Positions 1-6,510 of a stretch of 9,075 bases of DNA are shown here, piece by piece. The position numbers and the translations under genes are program-made. The notes beneath the pieces are model-generated. The model worked only from the letters and a program-made list of their open reading frames with translations, ran no database searches and was not told the origin of the DNA. The DNA comes from an uncultured Lachnospiraceae bacterium (GTDB taxonomy: Bacteria; Bacillota; Clostridia; Lachnospirales; Lachnospiraceae), in the NCBI GenBank assembly GCA_947653315.1, contig CANTGP010000100.1:1-9075 (forward strand), read 5' to 3'. Within the stretch, counting starts at the first letter, position 1. Each line of letters opens with the position of its first letter.

Positions 1-1
1 T

Positions 2-61
2 TTGATGAACAGAGACAGTAATGAGGATATTATAAGGATTGGTGTTTTGGCAGATGGATAA
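2..61 (+). CDS. Possible 3' end of an upstream gene (partial)
   Basis: One frame is open from the left edge to a TAA at 59-61 and would encode a C-terminal tail ending in RIGVLADG. The stop overlaps the ATG of the HD-GYP gene (ATGGATAA at 54-61), an arrangement typical of translational coupling. The tail is too short to identify. Two alternatives remain: it may be chance, or it may be the N-terminal part of the HD-GYP protein itself, separated from it by a frameshift, because family members usually carry sequence in front of the HD domain. Confidence 0.3.
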   Translation: MMNRDSNEDIIRIGVLADG

Positions 62-902
62 GAAAATCAACTTTATCCAAAATCTTAGGAGCAAAGAGGA
101 TTATGTGTACAAACATGCCTTGAATGTGGGCATTTTGTGCGCCATGATGACCCATGTGCTCAACATGAGGCTGGAAGACCAAATGGATGTCATTTTTGCC
201 GCGCTGCTCCATGATATCGGGAAACTGTCGCTTCCCAAAGCCATCGCCGACAAAGATGAACCGAATGAAGATGAAAAGCAGGTTATCAACACATATGTAC
301 TGGCAGGGTATGAGTTAATCGGCAGCGTATTTTCCGCGGCTCCGGGCGTGAAAAGGGTATGTATGCAGATGCACAGGGTATGGGACAGCTTCTTAAAAGG
401 GGAACTGGATCCGAAAATAAAAGTGCCGCTGGGGGCGAAAGTATTGCTGGTGGCAGATACTTACGATACGATGACCGCCATGCGCTTAGACCAGTCGCCG
501 GAGTCCGAGGTTACGACGATTAAATACCTGTTAAAGCATTCCGATGTTTTTGACTCTGACGTGGTGGATGCCCTGATCCAGTCCATTAATATATTGGCTC
601 CCGGTGTCAGCATCGAATTGAATACGGGTGAAAAAGCAATTGTGATCCGCAACAATGAGATGGATATTCTCCGTCCCATGGTTTTGGGCTTTAAGAACAA
701 CAATATCATGGATTTGGCGGATAAGGAATACCGGAACCTGGAAATTGCGGATATCATGAAGACCATGGATAACCGGCATGTCATGGATACCGAGCTTTTG
801 CGTGAGAATGGCTTTAACGTACCCTCCGAGGAGGATGCGGAACTGCAGACCGGTATCGAGCAGAAACCGGATGAGGAAGTGGATGAATATGTTCCGGGAT
901 GA
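54..902 (+). CDS. HD-GYP-like domain protein, probably with a degenerate active site
   Basis: This 282-residue protein resembles HD-GYP cyclic-di-GMP phosphodiesterase domains. From the ATG at 54, the first helix carries YKHALNVG (His21), the HD core is LLHDIGK (His53-Asp54, Lys57), and the last metal Asp lies in VADTYD (Asp135). The usual features after the core are altered: the HP histidine is Tyr81 (INTYVLAGY), the HHE motif reads QMHR (only His107 kept), and no GYP motif follows. The segment PGVSIELNTGEKAIVI at about 190-205 matches the strand region that normally follows HD-GYP. An acidic tail ends the protein. An in-frame stop at 33-35 means it cannot extend left. TTG 39 and GTG 42 are alternative starts but lie on top of the AAGGA at 34-38; that AAGGA is rather far (15 bases) from ATG 54, so the start is uncertain. 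Role: inferred signalling or c-di-GMP-sensing protein, with catalysis doubtful. Confidence 0.85.
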   Translation: MDKKINFIQNLRSKEDYVYKHALNVGILCAMMTHVLNMRLEDQMDVIFAALLHDIGKLSLPKAIADKDEPNEDEKQVINTYVLAGYELIGSVFSAAPGVKRVCMQMHRVWDSFLKGELDPKIKVPLGAKVLLVADTYDTMTAMRLDQSPESEVTTIKYLLKHSDVFDSDVVDALIQSINILAPGVSIELNTGEKAIVIRNNEMDILRPMVLGFKNNNIMDLADKEYRNLEIADIMKTMDNRHVMDTELLRENGFNVPSEEDAELQTGIEQKPDEEVDEYVPG

Positions 903-942
903 TTGGCCATGGATAAACGATACATATTAAATAGGAAGAAAT

Positions 943-966
943 AAAAAAACGGTGTTTCACCACTTT
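943..966 (-). terminator. Intrinsic terminator-like hairpin read on the minus strand
   Basis: Read on the minus strand, GGTG-AAA-CACC forms a stem that extends outward through wobble and A-U pairs (AAAGUGGUG with CACCGUUUU) to about nine pairs with a three-base loop, followed by a U-rich tail. On the plus strand the two wobbles become A-C mismatches, so the structure favours minus-strand transcription. No minus-strand gene is recognised upstream of it. It may instead be the end of the structured element that starts here. Confidence 0.45.
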
Positions 967-1171
967 GCGCGAGACTTGCCCGAAATCCGGTGCAGGCAGC
1001 ACGTTGCGGTTCTTTCGCATGGGGCGGGTCTTTAGCAAATCGTGGCGTATTTCTGCCGGAAAGCATATTTCAAATGCGCGTTAAAAGTCTTATTTCCTTA
1101 TAGGAAACTGCGTCGCCGGACGCATGGATTCACAAGTCCGCTATGCGGACTTCAGCAACGCGGACTTGCAG

Positions 1172-1193
1172 AGGATGCGGCAGCATCCTTTTT
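1172..1193 (+). terminator. Intrinsic terminator upstream of comM
   Basis: A perfect 7-bp stem AGGATGC/GCATCCT with a GGCA loop runs directly into five T residues. It would end plus-strand transcripts entering from the HD-GYP gene or from the structured element before comM. It lies about 75 bases before the comM start, so comM would need its own promoter in 1194-1256. Only A-rich sequence without a clear -35/-10 pair is seen there. Confidence 0.6.
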
Positions 1194-1267
1194 CACAGGG
1201 GTTTCCCCATAAATTCCGACAAAATAAAAATGTAAAAAGTAAAGAATGAAACAATAAAGGAGGTATT

Positions 1268-2845
1268 ATGTTCAGTGTAGTTTCAACAGCGGCAATATGC
1301 GGTATGCGTGCGGTGATGGTCCGTGTGGAAGTGGACGTATCCCAAGGGCTTCCGGGATTTTTAATGGTAGGATATTTGGGAAGCGAGGTAAAGGAAGCGG
1401 GGGAACGGGTGCGGGTTGCATTGAAAAACGTAGGAATTTCCCTTCCTCCCATGCGCATTACCGTGAACCTGTCGCCGGCGGATATCCGAAAGAGCGGGAC
1501 AGGTTATGATTTGCCCGTGGCGGTAGGAATCCTGCAGGCGCTCGGACATGTGGAAGAAAGCCTTGCGGCGGACGTTATGGTGGCGGGGGAATTGAGCCTG
1601 GACGGGAAGGTGAAGGAGGTGAAGGGCGTACTGCCCATGGTAAAGACGGCAAGGGAACAGGGTATCCGGCGCTGCATTGTCCCATGGGAAAACGAAAACG
1701 AAGGGGCGCTTATCCCGGATGTGGAAGTCATCGGCGTATCTTCCCTGGAAGAAGTGATCGGGCTGTTAGGGGGAAAAGAATGTGGGGAGGGGAAGTGCGC
1801 AAAAACGGACGGCGGAAAGGAAAACGGAAAAGAAAACGGAAAGACAGACGGCAAAAGCCGTGAAAATGTATTGGACTTTTCCGAAGTCAACGGTCAGCAG
1901 ACTGCCAAGCGGGCGGCGGAAATCGCGGCGGCAGGTTTCCATAATCTTCTGTTAATCGGTCCGCCGGGAGCCGGGAAAACCATGATTGCCAAACGGATGA
2001 TTGGAATTTTGCCTAAACTGACGGAGGAAGAATGTCTGGAGGTATCTTCCGTTTACAGCATTTCGGGGCTGTTAAACAGGGGGAATGCTTTTCTTACGGA
2101 ACGTCCTTTTTTAAGTCCCCACCATGCCATTACGGTACAGGCGCTTGCGGGGGGCGGGGCTTATCCCAAACCGGGAATTGTCAGCCTGGCGCACAAAGGA
2201 ATCCTTTTTATGGATGAAATGCCGGAATTTGGCGCCCATGTGCTGGACGTACTGCGCCAACCCCTGGAAGAAAAGAAAATACAGATTGCAAGGACCGGGG
2301 GAAATTATGAATATCCTGCGGAATTTATGCTGGTGGGCGCCATGAATCCCTGCCCCTGCGGCTATTACCCGGACTTGGCAAGGTGCAGGTGTACGCAGCC
2401 TGCCATAAGGCGTTACCAAAGCCGTCTGTCAGGACCGGTGCTGGACCGCATCGATATCTGCGCCGAAGTTCCGGCACTGGCAATGGAGGATTTGACCGGT
2501 GGGAACGGGAAAGGGAGGAAACGGCGGAAAAAGGAAGAAACCAGTGCGGCCATCCGGGAAAGGGTCCTGCGGGCAAGGGAAATACAGGAAAAAAGGGGGA
2601 CGGGCAGATTTAACGCAGCCCTGACACCGGAGGAGACGGGGCAGTTTTGCCGGTTGGATGCGGAGGGGAAGCGGCTGATGGAGAAAGCCTTCCGCAAAAT
2701 GAAGTTCAGCGCCCGCACCTATTACCGGATTCTGCGCGTGGCGCGGACCGTGGCGGATTTGGAGGGAGCCCCGGAAATCGGGAAAGTGCATCTGGCGGAA
2801 GCGATTAGCTGCAGGATGGCGGGAAACGTATATTGGGACCGGTGA
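1268..2845 (+). CDS. comM: ComM/YifB family Mg-chelatase-like AAA+ ATPase
   Basis: This 525-residue protein belongs to the YifB/ComM family. Its ComM homologues in naturally transformable bacteria are branch-migration helicases that extend the heteroduplex during recombination of imported DNA. The N-terminal ChlI-like domain covers about residues 1-168 (including NLSPADIRKSG and GYDLPVAVG). The AAA+ core follows, with Walker A GPPGAGKT at 231-238 and Walker B ILFMDE at 312-317. Cys362, Cys364, Cys373 and Cys375 lie in the conserved NPCPCG segment. LDRIDI is at 392-397 and an Mg-chelatase C-terminal domain ends the protein. The length is slightly above the usual ~500-510, because of a Gly/Lys/Asn-rich linker at about 170-199 and a basic patch (GKGRKRRKK) near 420. 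AAGGAGGT at 1257-1264 sets the ATG. dprA starts 30 bases downstream, so the two genes probably form one transcript. The family call is firm; a role in competence here is inference. Confidence 0.95.
   Translation: MFSVVSTAAICGMRAVMVRVEVDVSQGLPGFLMVGYLGSEVKEAGERVRVALKNVGISLPPMRITVNLSPADIRKSGTGYDLPVAVGILQALGHVEESLAADVMVAGELSLDGKVKEVKGVLPMVKTAREQGIRRCIVPWENENEGALIPDVEVIGVSSLEEVIGLLGGKECGEGKCAKTDGGKENGKENGKTDGKSRENVLDFSEVNGQQTAKRAAEIAAAGFHNLLLIGPPGAGKTMIAKRMIGILPKLTEEECLEVSSVYSISGLLNRGNAFLTERPFLSPHHAITVQALAGGGAYPKPGIVSLAHKGILFMDEMPEFGAHVLDVLRQPLEEKKIQIARTGGNYEYPAEFMLVGAMNPCPCGYYPDLARCRCTQPAIRRYQSRLSGPVLDRIDICAEVPALAMEDLTGGNGKGRKRRKKEETSAAIRERVLRAREIQEKRGTGRFNAALTPEETGQFCRLDAEGKRLMEKAFRKMKFSARTYYRILRVARTVADLEGAPEIGKVHLAEAISCRMAGNVYWDR
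1814..1861 (+). repeat. 12-base in-frame minisatellite in the comM linker
   Basis: Four 12-base units follow one another at 1814-1825, 1826-1837, 1838-1849 and 1850-1861. The first two differ at one base and the later two are more diverged. They encode the tetrapeptides GKEN, GKEN, GKTD and GKSR (residues 183-198) between the ChlI-like and AAA+ domains. Unit length is a multiple of three, so slippage would change linker length without a frameshift. Confidence 0.75.
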
Positions 2846-2875
2846 TCGGGAAAAAAGGAAGGAGGAAAACGGCAG

Positions 2876-4027
2876 ATGACGGAAAACTGGAAGCATCAGC
2901 AGCCTTATGCTTATTGGCTGGAGTGTGTGCGGGGCTTGGGAAGGAGGACACGGTGGGAACTTACGGAACGCGCCGGTTCGCCGAAAGCCGTGTACGATAC
3001 GCCGGAAGAAGAATGGCGGGAAATATTGCCGGAGAAGAAAAGAAAGGCTTTGGGACAGGCGAGGGCCGGGATGGACCCGGAGGAAATCTACCTGCAGTTT
3101 TGCAGGCATCCTGTCCATTATCTTCCCAATACGCACCCCGGTTATCCGGCAAGGCTTAGGAAGATTCCGGACCCTCCTTTCGGCATTTTCCTTTGGGGGG
3201 AACTGCCGCCGCCCGGACAGCCGGCGGTGGCGGTCATCGGGGCGAGGGAGTGTTCGGAGTACGGCAGGTATATGGCGGAGCGTACCGCCACGGAACTTGC
3301 GGCGGAGGGAGTCTGCGTCGTCAGCGGCATGGCGCGGGGAATTGACGGAATATCCCAGCGTGCGGCGCTGCAGGCCGGGGGAAAGAGTTTTGCCGTGCTG
3401 GGCAGCGGGGCGGACGTTTGTTATCCGCCGGAAAATAAAAGCCTGTATGAAGCGTTGAAAACAAAGGGAGGCATTCTGTCCGAATACCTGCCGGGAACCC
3501 AGCCGAATGCGGGACTTTTCCCGCAGCGCAACCGGATCATCAGCGGTCTTGCGGATATCATATTGATTGTGGAAGCGAGGGAGCGGAGCGGGACATTGAT
3601 TACGGCGGACATGGCGCTGGAACAGGGGAAGGAGGTATGGGTAATTCCCGGAAGGCTGACGGACCCGTTAAGCGCCGGATGCAACCGTTTGATGAAGCAG
3701 GGGGCGGGCATCCTGACTTCCGTGGGGGAAATGCTGGAGGAAACGGGACTGCGGCAATGCCATGCGGACGGCAGCGGGACCTTTGGCACGGAGCCGGAGG
3801 AAAAAGAAAAAGCGGCGTGCCGGGAAGGGGAAACGCTTCCGCACAAAGCCCGGAACGGGAAGTCTGCCGGTATTTTCCGGTATTTGGACGACTATCCCAA
3901 AAGCGTGGAACGGCTCCAAAGGGAATCCGGCATGGAATATCGGCAGGCAGTCTGTGAATTGATGGAATTATGTATGGAAAACAGGGCGGAACAAGTCTCG
4001 GCCGGGCAGTATGTGAGGAAACGCTAG
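2876..4027 (+). CDS. dprA: DNA-processing protein DprA
   Basis: DprA binds imported single-stranded DNA in the cytoplasm and loads RecA onto it during natural transformation; it is also widespread in bacteria not known to be competent. The 383-residue product has an N-terminal helical region (about 1-75), then the Rossmann-like DprA domain. The signature elements are VIGAREC (120-126), VVSGMARGIDG (148-158), LGSGADVCYP (175-184), SEYLPG (202-207), FPQRNRIISGL (215-225) and ARERSGTLIT (234-243). A low-complexity linker (about 290-325) leads to a C-terminal winged-helix-like domain (about 328-380). The usual GID-x-x-AH motif reads GIDGISQ, so the histidine is replaced by Gln161. GGAGG at 2861-2865 lies 10 bases before the ATG. 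The gene directly follows comM and precedes topA, as dprA does in B. subtilis. Confidence 0.96.
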   Translation: MTENWKHQQPYAYWLECVRGLGRRTRWELTERAGSPKAVYDTPEEEWREILPEKKRKALGQARAGMDPEEIYLQFCRHPVHYLPNTHPGYPARLRKIPDPPFGIFLWGELPPPGQPAVAVIGARECSEYGRYMAERTATELAAEGVCVVSGMARGIDGISQRAALQAGGKSFAVLGSGADVCYPPENKSLYEALKTKGGILSEYLPGTQPNAGLFPQRNRIISGLADIILIVEARERSGTLITADMALEQGKEVWVIPGRLTDPLSAGCNRLMKQGAGILTSVGEMLEETGLRQCHADGSGTFGTEPEEKEKAACREGETLPHKARNGKSAGIFRYLDDYPKSVERLQRESGMEYRQAVCELMELCMENRAEQVSAGQYVRKR

Positions 4028-4082
4028 GCGGGCGGAAAATTATGAGGAATGAATAAAAACTATATTTTTTTCATAATATTAC

Positions 4083-4111
4083 TTGCAAGCGCCAACTTTT
4101 TATTGTATAGT
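4083..4111 (+). promoter_or_regulatory. Sigma-A promoter for topA
   Basis: TTGCAA (4083-4088) and TATAGT (4106-4111) are separated by exactly 17 bases. The predicted transcription start near 4117-4119 gives topA a leader of about 74 bases. Because transcription would begin at about the upstream in-frame ATG at 4117, that codon cannot be the translation start. An AT-rich dyad (ATTATGA 4039-4045 with TCATAAT 4071-4077) lies just upstream and could be a weak dprA terminator. Confidence 0.75.
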
Positions 4112-4160
4112 GGTGCATGTTGAAAAGACGGAAGCCGTTTATACGCACAGCGTTTCGATT

Positions 4161-4179
4161 GAAGGGACATGAAGGGACA
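4161..4179 (+). repeat. Tandem GAAGGGACA repeat in the topA leader
   Basis: GAAGGGACA occurs at 4161-4169 and again at 4171-4179, one base apart, just before the topA ribosome binding site. Each copy contains a purine-rich SD-like core. Two small hairpins, ACGG-AAG-CCGT (4128-4138) and ACGC-ACA-GCGT (4143-4153), lie upstream in the same leader. This could be chance. Confidence 0.4.
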
Positions 4180-4191
4180 GGGGATGTGGAT

Positions 4192-6270
4192 ATGGCAAAA
4201 TATTTAGTGATTGTGGAGTCACCGGCAAAGGTGAAAACCATCAAGAAATTTTTAGGGTCAAATTATGAAGTGGCAGCAAGCAACGGCCATGTGAGGGATT
4301 TGCCAAAGAGCCAGCTTGGCGTGGACGTGGAACACGGCTACGAACCGAAATACATCACCATAAGGGGAAAAGGCGATATTTTGGCGAATCTGCGCAAGGA
4401 AGTGAAGAAGGCGGAAAAAGTCTACCTGGCGACGGACCCCGACCGCGAGGGGGAAGCGATTTCCTGGCACCTGATGAAAGCGCTGAAATTGGAAGACAAG
4501 AAAGTATACCGGATTACCTTTAACGAAATAACGAAAAACGCGGTAAAGGAATCCTTAAAAAACGCAAGAGAGATTAACATGGATCTTGTGGATGCCCAGC
4601 AGGCAAGGCGTATGCTGGACCGCATGGTGGGATACCGGATATCCCCCCTCCTTTGGGCGAAGGTGAAACGGGGCTTAAGCGCGGGACGGGTACAGTCCGT
4701 GGCGCTTCGCATTATCTGTGACAGGGAGGACGAAATCAACGCATTCATACCGGAAGAATACTGGACGCTGGATGCCCTGCTTGGCATACCGGGGGAAAAG
4801 AAACCGGTGGCGGCGAAGTATTACGGGACGAAGGACGCAAAGGCAACCATTTCTTCCAAGGAGGAACTGGACCGGATTTTGGCGGAACTGGAACATGCCG
4901 AATACCGGGTGTCCGAGGTGAAGAAAGGGGAACGCACCAAAAAGCCCCCGCTTCCGTTTACCACCTCAACCCTGCAGCAGGAAGCCAGCAAGGTACTGAA
5001 TTTCTCCACGCAAAAAACCATGCGTCTGGCGCAGCAGCTCTATGAGGGTGTGGATATCAAAGGCAGCGGGACGGTAGGTATCATCACCTATCTGCGTACC
5101 GATTCCACAAGGGTGTCGGAAGAAGCGGAGAATGCGGCAAGGGAATACATCGGCAGCGTGTACGGAGCGGAATATGCGGCGCAGACCGTCAGGGAAAAGA
5201 AGGCGTCACAGAAAATACAGGATGCCCATGAGGCCATCCGCCCCACCGATATTACGAGAATCCCGCCGGAAATCAAGGAATCCCTTTCCAAAGACCAGTT
5301 CCGGCTTTACCAGCTTATTTGGAAGCGGTTTACCGCAAGCCGTATGAATCCGGCGAAATACGAAACCACATCCGTGAAAATAGACGCGGGAAACCACCGT
5401 TTTACCGTGGCGGCATCCAAGGTACTGTTCGACGGCTTTATGAGCGTGTATACCCAGGAAGAAGATAAGGAAGAATCCAATACGCTGGCGAAGGGGATTG
5501 ACAAAGGCATGGTGCTTTCGCTTGTGGAATTTGACCATAAACAGCATTTTACGCAGCCTGCCCCCCATTACACGGAGGCATCCCTGGTAAGGGCATTGGA
5601 GGAACTCGGTATCGGGCGTCCCAGCACGTATGCACCCACCATCACCACCATACTGGCGAGGCGGTATGTGGTAAAGGAGAACAAGAATTTATATGTGACC
5701 GAACTCGGCGAGGTGGTCAACCATATCATGAAGGAAGCCTTTGCCACCATTGTGGACGTAAACTTCACGGCGAACCTGGAAGCCCTGTTGGACGGAGTAG
5801 AGGAAGGGGACGTAAATTGGAAAACCGTCATTGCCAATTTTTACCCGGATTTGGATGAAGCGGTGAAAAACGCGGAAAAGGATTTGGAACAGGTGCAGAT
5901 TGCTGATGAAGTATCCGATGAAGTGTGCGAGAACTGCGGACGCCAAATGGTAATCAAATACGGTCCCCACGGAAGGTTCCTTGCCTGCCCGGGCTTTCCC
6001 GACTGCCGCAACGCCAAGCCCTATTATGAGAAAATCGGCGTTGCCTGTCCGAAATGCGGCAAGGATATCGTATTAAAGAAAAGCAAGAAGGGCAGGAAAT
6101 ATTATGGCTGTATCGGCAACCCCGAATGCGATTTCATGGTATGGCAGAAGCCTTCCGAGCAAAGATGCCCGGAATGCGGCTCCATTATGCTGGAAAAAGG
6201 AAACAAACTGGTCTGCTCCGGGGAAACCTGCGGTTATGTGACAAATAAGGTCCTGCCGAAGCAGGCATGA
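4192..6270 (+). CDS. topA: DNA topoisomerase I (type IA)
   Basis: TopA relaxes negative supercoils by transient single-strand cleavage through a 5'-phosphotyrosine. The ATG at 4192 gives 692 residues, the usual size for Firmicutes. The toprim domain opens with YLVIVESPAK (Glu9) and contains the metal-binding DPDREGE at 82-88. The active-site tyrosine is Tyr300 in GIITYLRTDST. SAGRVQSVALR and the RPSTYAPTI segment are also present. Three C-terminal zinc ribbons complete the protein: Cys579/582/599/605, Cys619/622/640/646 and Cys659/662/675/680. AGGGGA at 4179-4184 lies 7 bases before this ATG. An in-frame ATG at 4117 would add 25 unrelated residues and falls at the predicted transcription start, so it was rejected. 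No intrinsic terminator with a T-run is seen after the stop. Confidence 0.98.
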   Translation: MAKYLVIVESPAKVKTIKKFLGSNYEVAASNGHVRDLPKSQLGVDVEHGYEPKYITIRGKGDILANLRKEVKKAEKVYLATDPDREGEAISWHLMKALKLEDKKVYRITFNEITKNAVKESLKNAREINMDLVDAQQARRMLDRMVGYRISPLLWAKVKRGLSAGRVQSVALRIICDREDEINAFIPEEYWTLDALLGIPGEKKPVAAKYYGTKDAKATISSKEELDRILAELEHAEYRVSEVKKGERTKKPPLPFTTSTLQQEASKVLNFSTQKTMRLAQQLYEGVDIKGSGTVGIITYLRTDSTRVSEEAENAAREYIGSVYGAEYAAQTVREKKASQKIQDAHEAIRPTDITRIPPEIKESLSKDQFRLYQLIWKRFTASRMNPAKYETTSVKIDAGNHRFTVAASKVLFDGFMSVYTQEEDKEESNTLAKGIDKGMVLSLVEFDHKQHFTQPAPHYTEASLVRALEELGIGRPSTYAPTITTILARRYVVKENKNLYVTELGEVVNHIMKEAFATIVDVNFTANLEALLDGVEEGDVNWKTVIANFYPDLDEAVKNAEKDLEQVQIADEVSDEVCENCGRQMVIKYGPHGRFLACPGFPDCRNAKPYYEKIGVACPKCGKDIVLKKSKKGRKYYGCIGNPECDFMVWQKPSEQRCPECGSIMLEKGNKLVCSGETCGYVTNKVLPKQA

Positions 6271-6374
6271 CGGAAACGTTCCGCTCCGGCAGAATTATGA
6301 GCCAATATCTTTAAGGGATTATCTAAAATGTGGAAATAAGCTGGCAAAAGCAGGAATTGTGCGAAAATATAAGG

Positions 6375-6389
6375 AATTTCAAAAAAATT
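6375..6389 (+). promoter_or_regulatory. Possible degenerate CodY box upstream of codY
   Basis: The 15 bases AATTTCAAAAAAATT match the known CodY consensus AATTTTCWGAAAATT at 12 of 15 positions. The site ends 12 bases before the -35 hexamer of the codY promoter. CodY regulates its own gene in some Firmicutes, and the DNA-binding helix here is canonical. In A/T-rich intergenic DNA a three-mismatch site can arise by chance, so this is only a candidate. Confidence 0.3.
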
Positions 6390-6401
6390 GCCCTGAAATC
6401 A

Positions 6402-6430
6402 TTGCCATCGGAAAGACACTGTGGTACAAT
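6402..6430 (+). promoter_or_regulatory. Sigma-A promoter for codY
   Basis: TTGCCA (6402-6407) and TACAAT (6425-6430) are separated by 17 bases. The predicted start near 6437 leaves a leader of about 74 bases before the codY ATG. No terminator separates this promoter from topA, so read-through from topA could also reach codY. Confidence 0.75.
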
Positions 6431-6475
6431 AAAAGCGTTCACGGGGTTGGGTTACGGGATGGGACGTACAAAAAT

Positions 6476-6502
6476 ACGGTTCTCCGTTCCGCAGACGGAG
6501 GT
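6476..6502 (+). promoter_or_regulatory. codY leader hairpin covering the Shine-Dalgarno sequence
   Basis: CTCCGT (6482-6487) pairs perfectly with ACGGAG (6495-6500) across a 7-base loop, with one more wobble pair at 6481/6501. The right arm contains most of the codY ribosome binding site GGAGGT (6497-6502), 8 bases before the ATG. An alternative hairpin, ACGG (6476-6479) with CCGT (6484-6487), uses part of the same left arm and would free the site. The pairing is seen directly; translational control is inference. Confidence 0.45.
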
Positions 6503-6510
6503 AAAAGGGC

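Larger units (their letters stand above)
941..1208. other. Multi-hairpin non-coding element; candidate dispersed repeat or structured RNA
   Basis: This stretch fills most of the 365-base gap before comM and holds no credible plus-strand gene. Its plus-strand inverted repeats, in order, are GGTG-TTT-CACC (951-961); a long stem AGACTTGCCC (972-981) with GGGCGGGTCT (1022-1031), including two G-U pairs and enclosing GTGC/GCAC (990-1002) and TGCG/CGCA (1005-1019); TTTCCT-TAT-AGGAAA (1093-1107); TGCGTC-GCCG-GACGCA (1109-1124); AAGTCCGC-TAT-GCGGACTT (1134-1152); AGGATGC-GGCA-GCATCCT (1172-1189); and GGGG-TTT-CCCC (1198-1208). The two end hairpins both have 4-bp stems and TTT loops. The density of perfect stems is far above the rest of the window. 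It could be a palindromic dispersed repeat, a MITE-like element, or a structured RNA. I cannot tell which. Confidence 0.5.

Noticed and set aside
461..1066. 201-codon open frame on the minus strand
   Set aside because: Most of it is antisense to the well-supported HD-GYP gene, and its remainder is the translation of the inverted-repeat region. No ribosome binding site or recognisable domain was seen.
2429..3136. 235-codon open frame on the minus strand across the comM-dprA junction
   Set aside because: It is antisense to two clear genes, is rich in Pro/Arg/Phe as shadow frames of this codon usage are, and shows no domain.
3341..3360. DprA motif GIDGISQ in place of GID-x-x-AH as evidence of inactivation
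   Set aside because: All other signature motifs are intact and this variant may be usual in the clade, so it does not support a broken gene.
4117..4191. N-terminal extension of TopA
   Set aside because: The ATG coincides with the predicted transcription start and the extra residues do not resemble topoisomerase.
6252..6292. Hairpins at the topA end (CCTGC-CGAA-GCAGG and CGGAA-ACG-TTCCG) as a terminator
   Set aside because: Neither is followed by a T-run, so they are not called as an intrinsic terminator.
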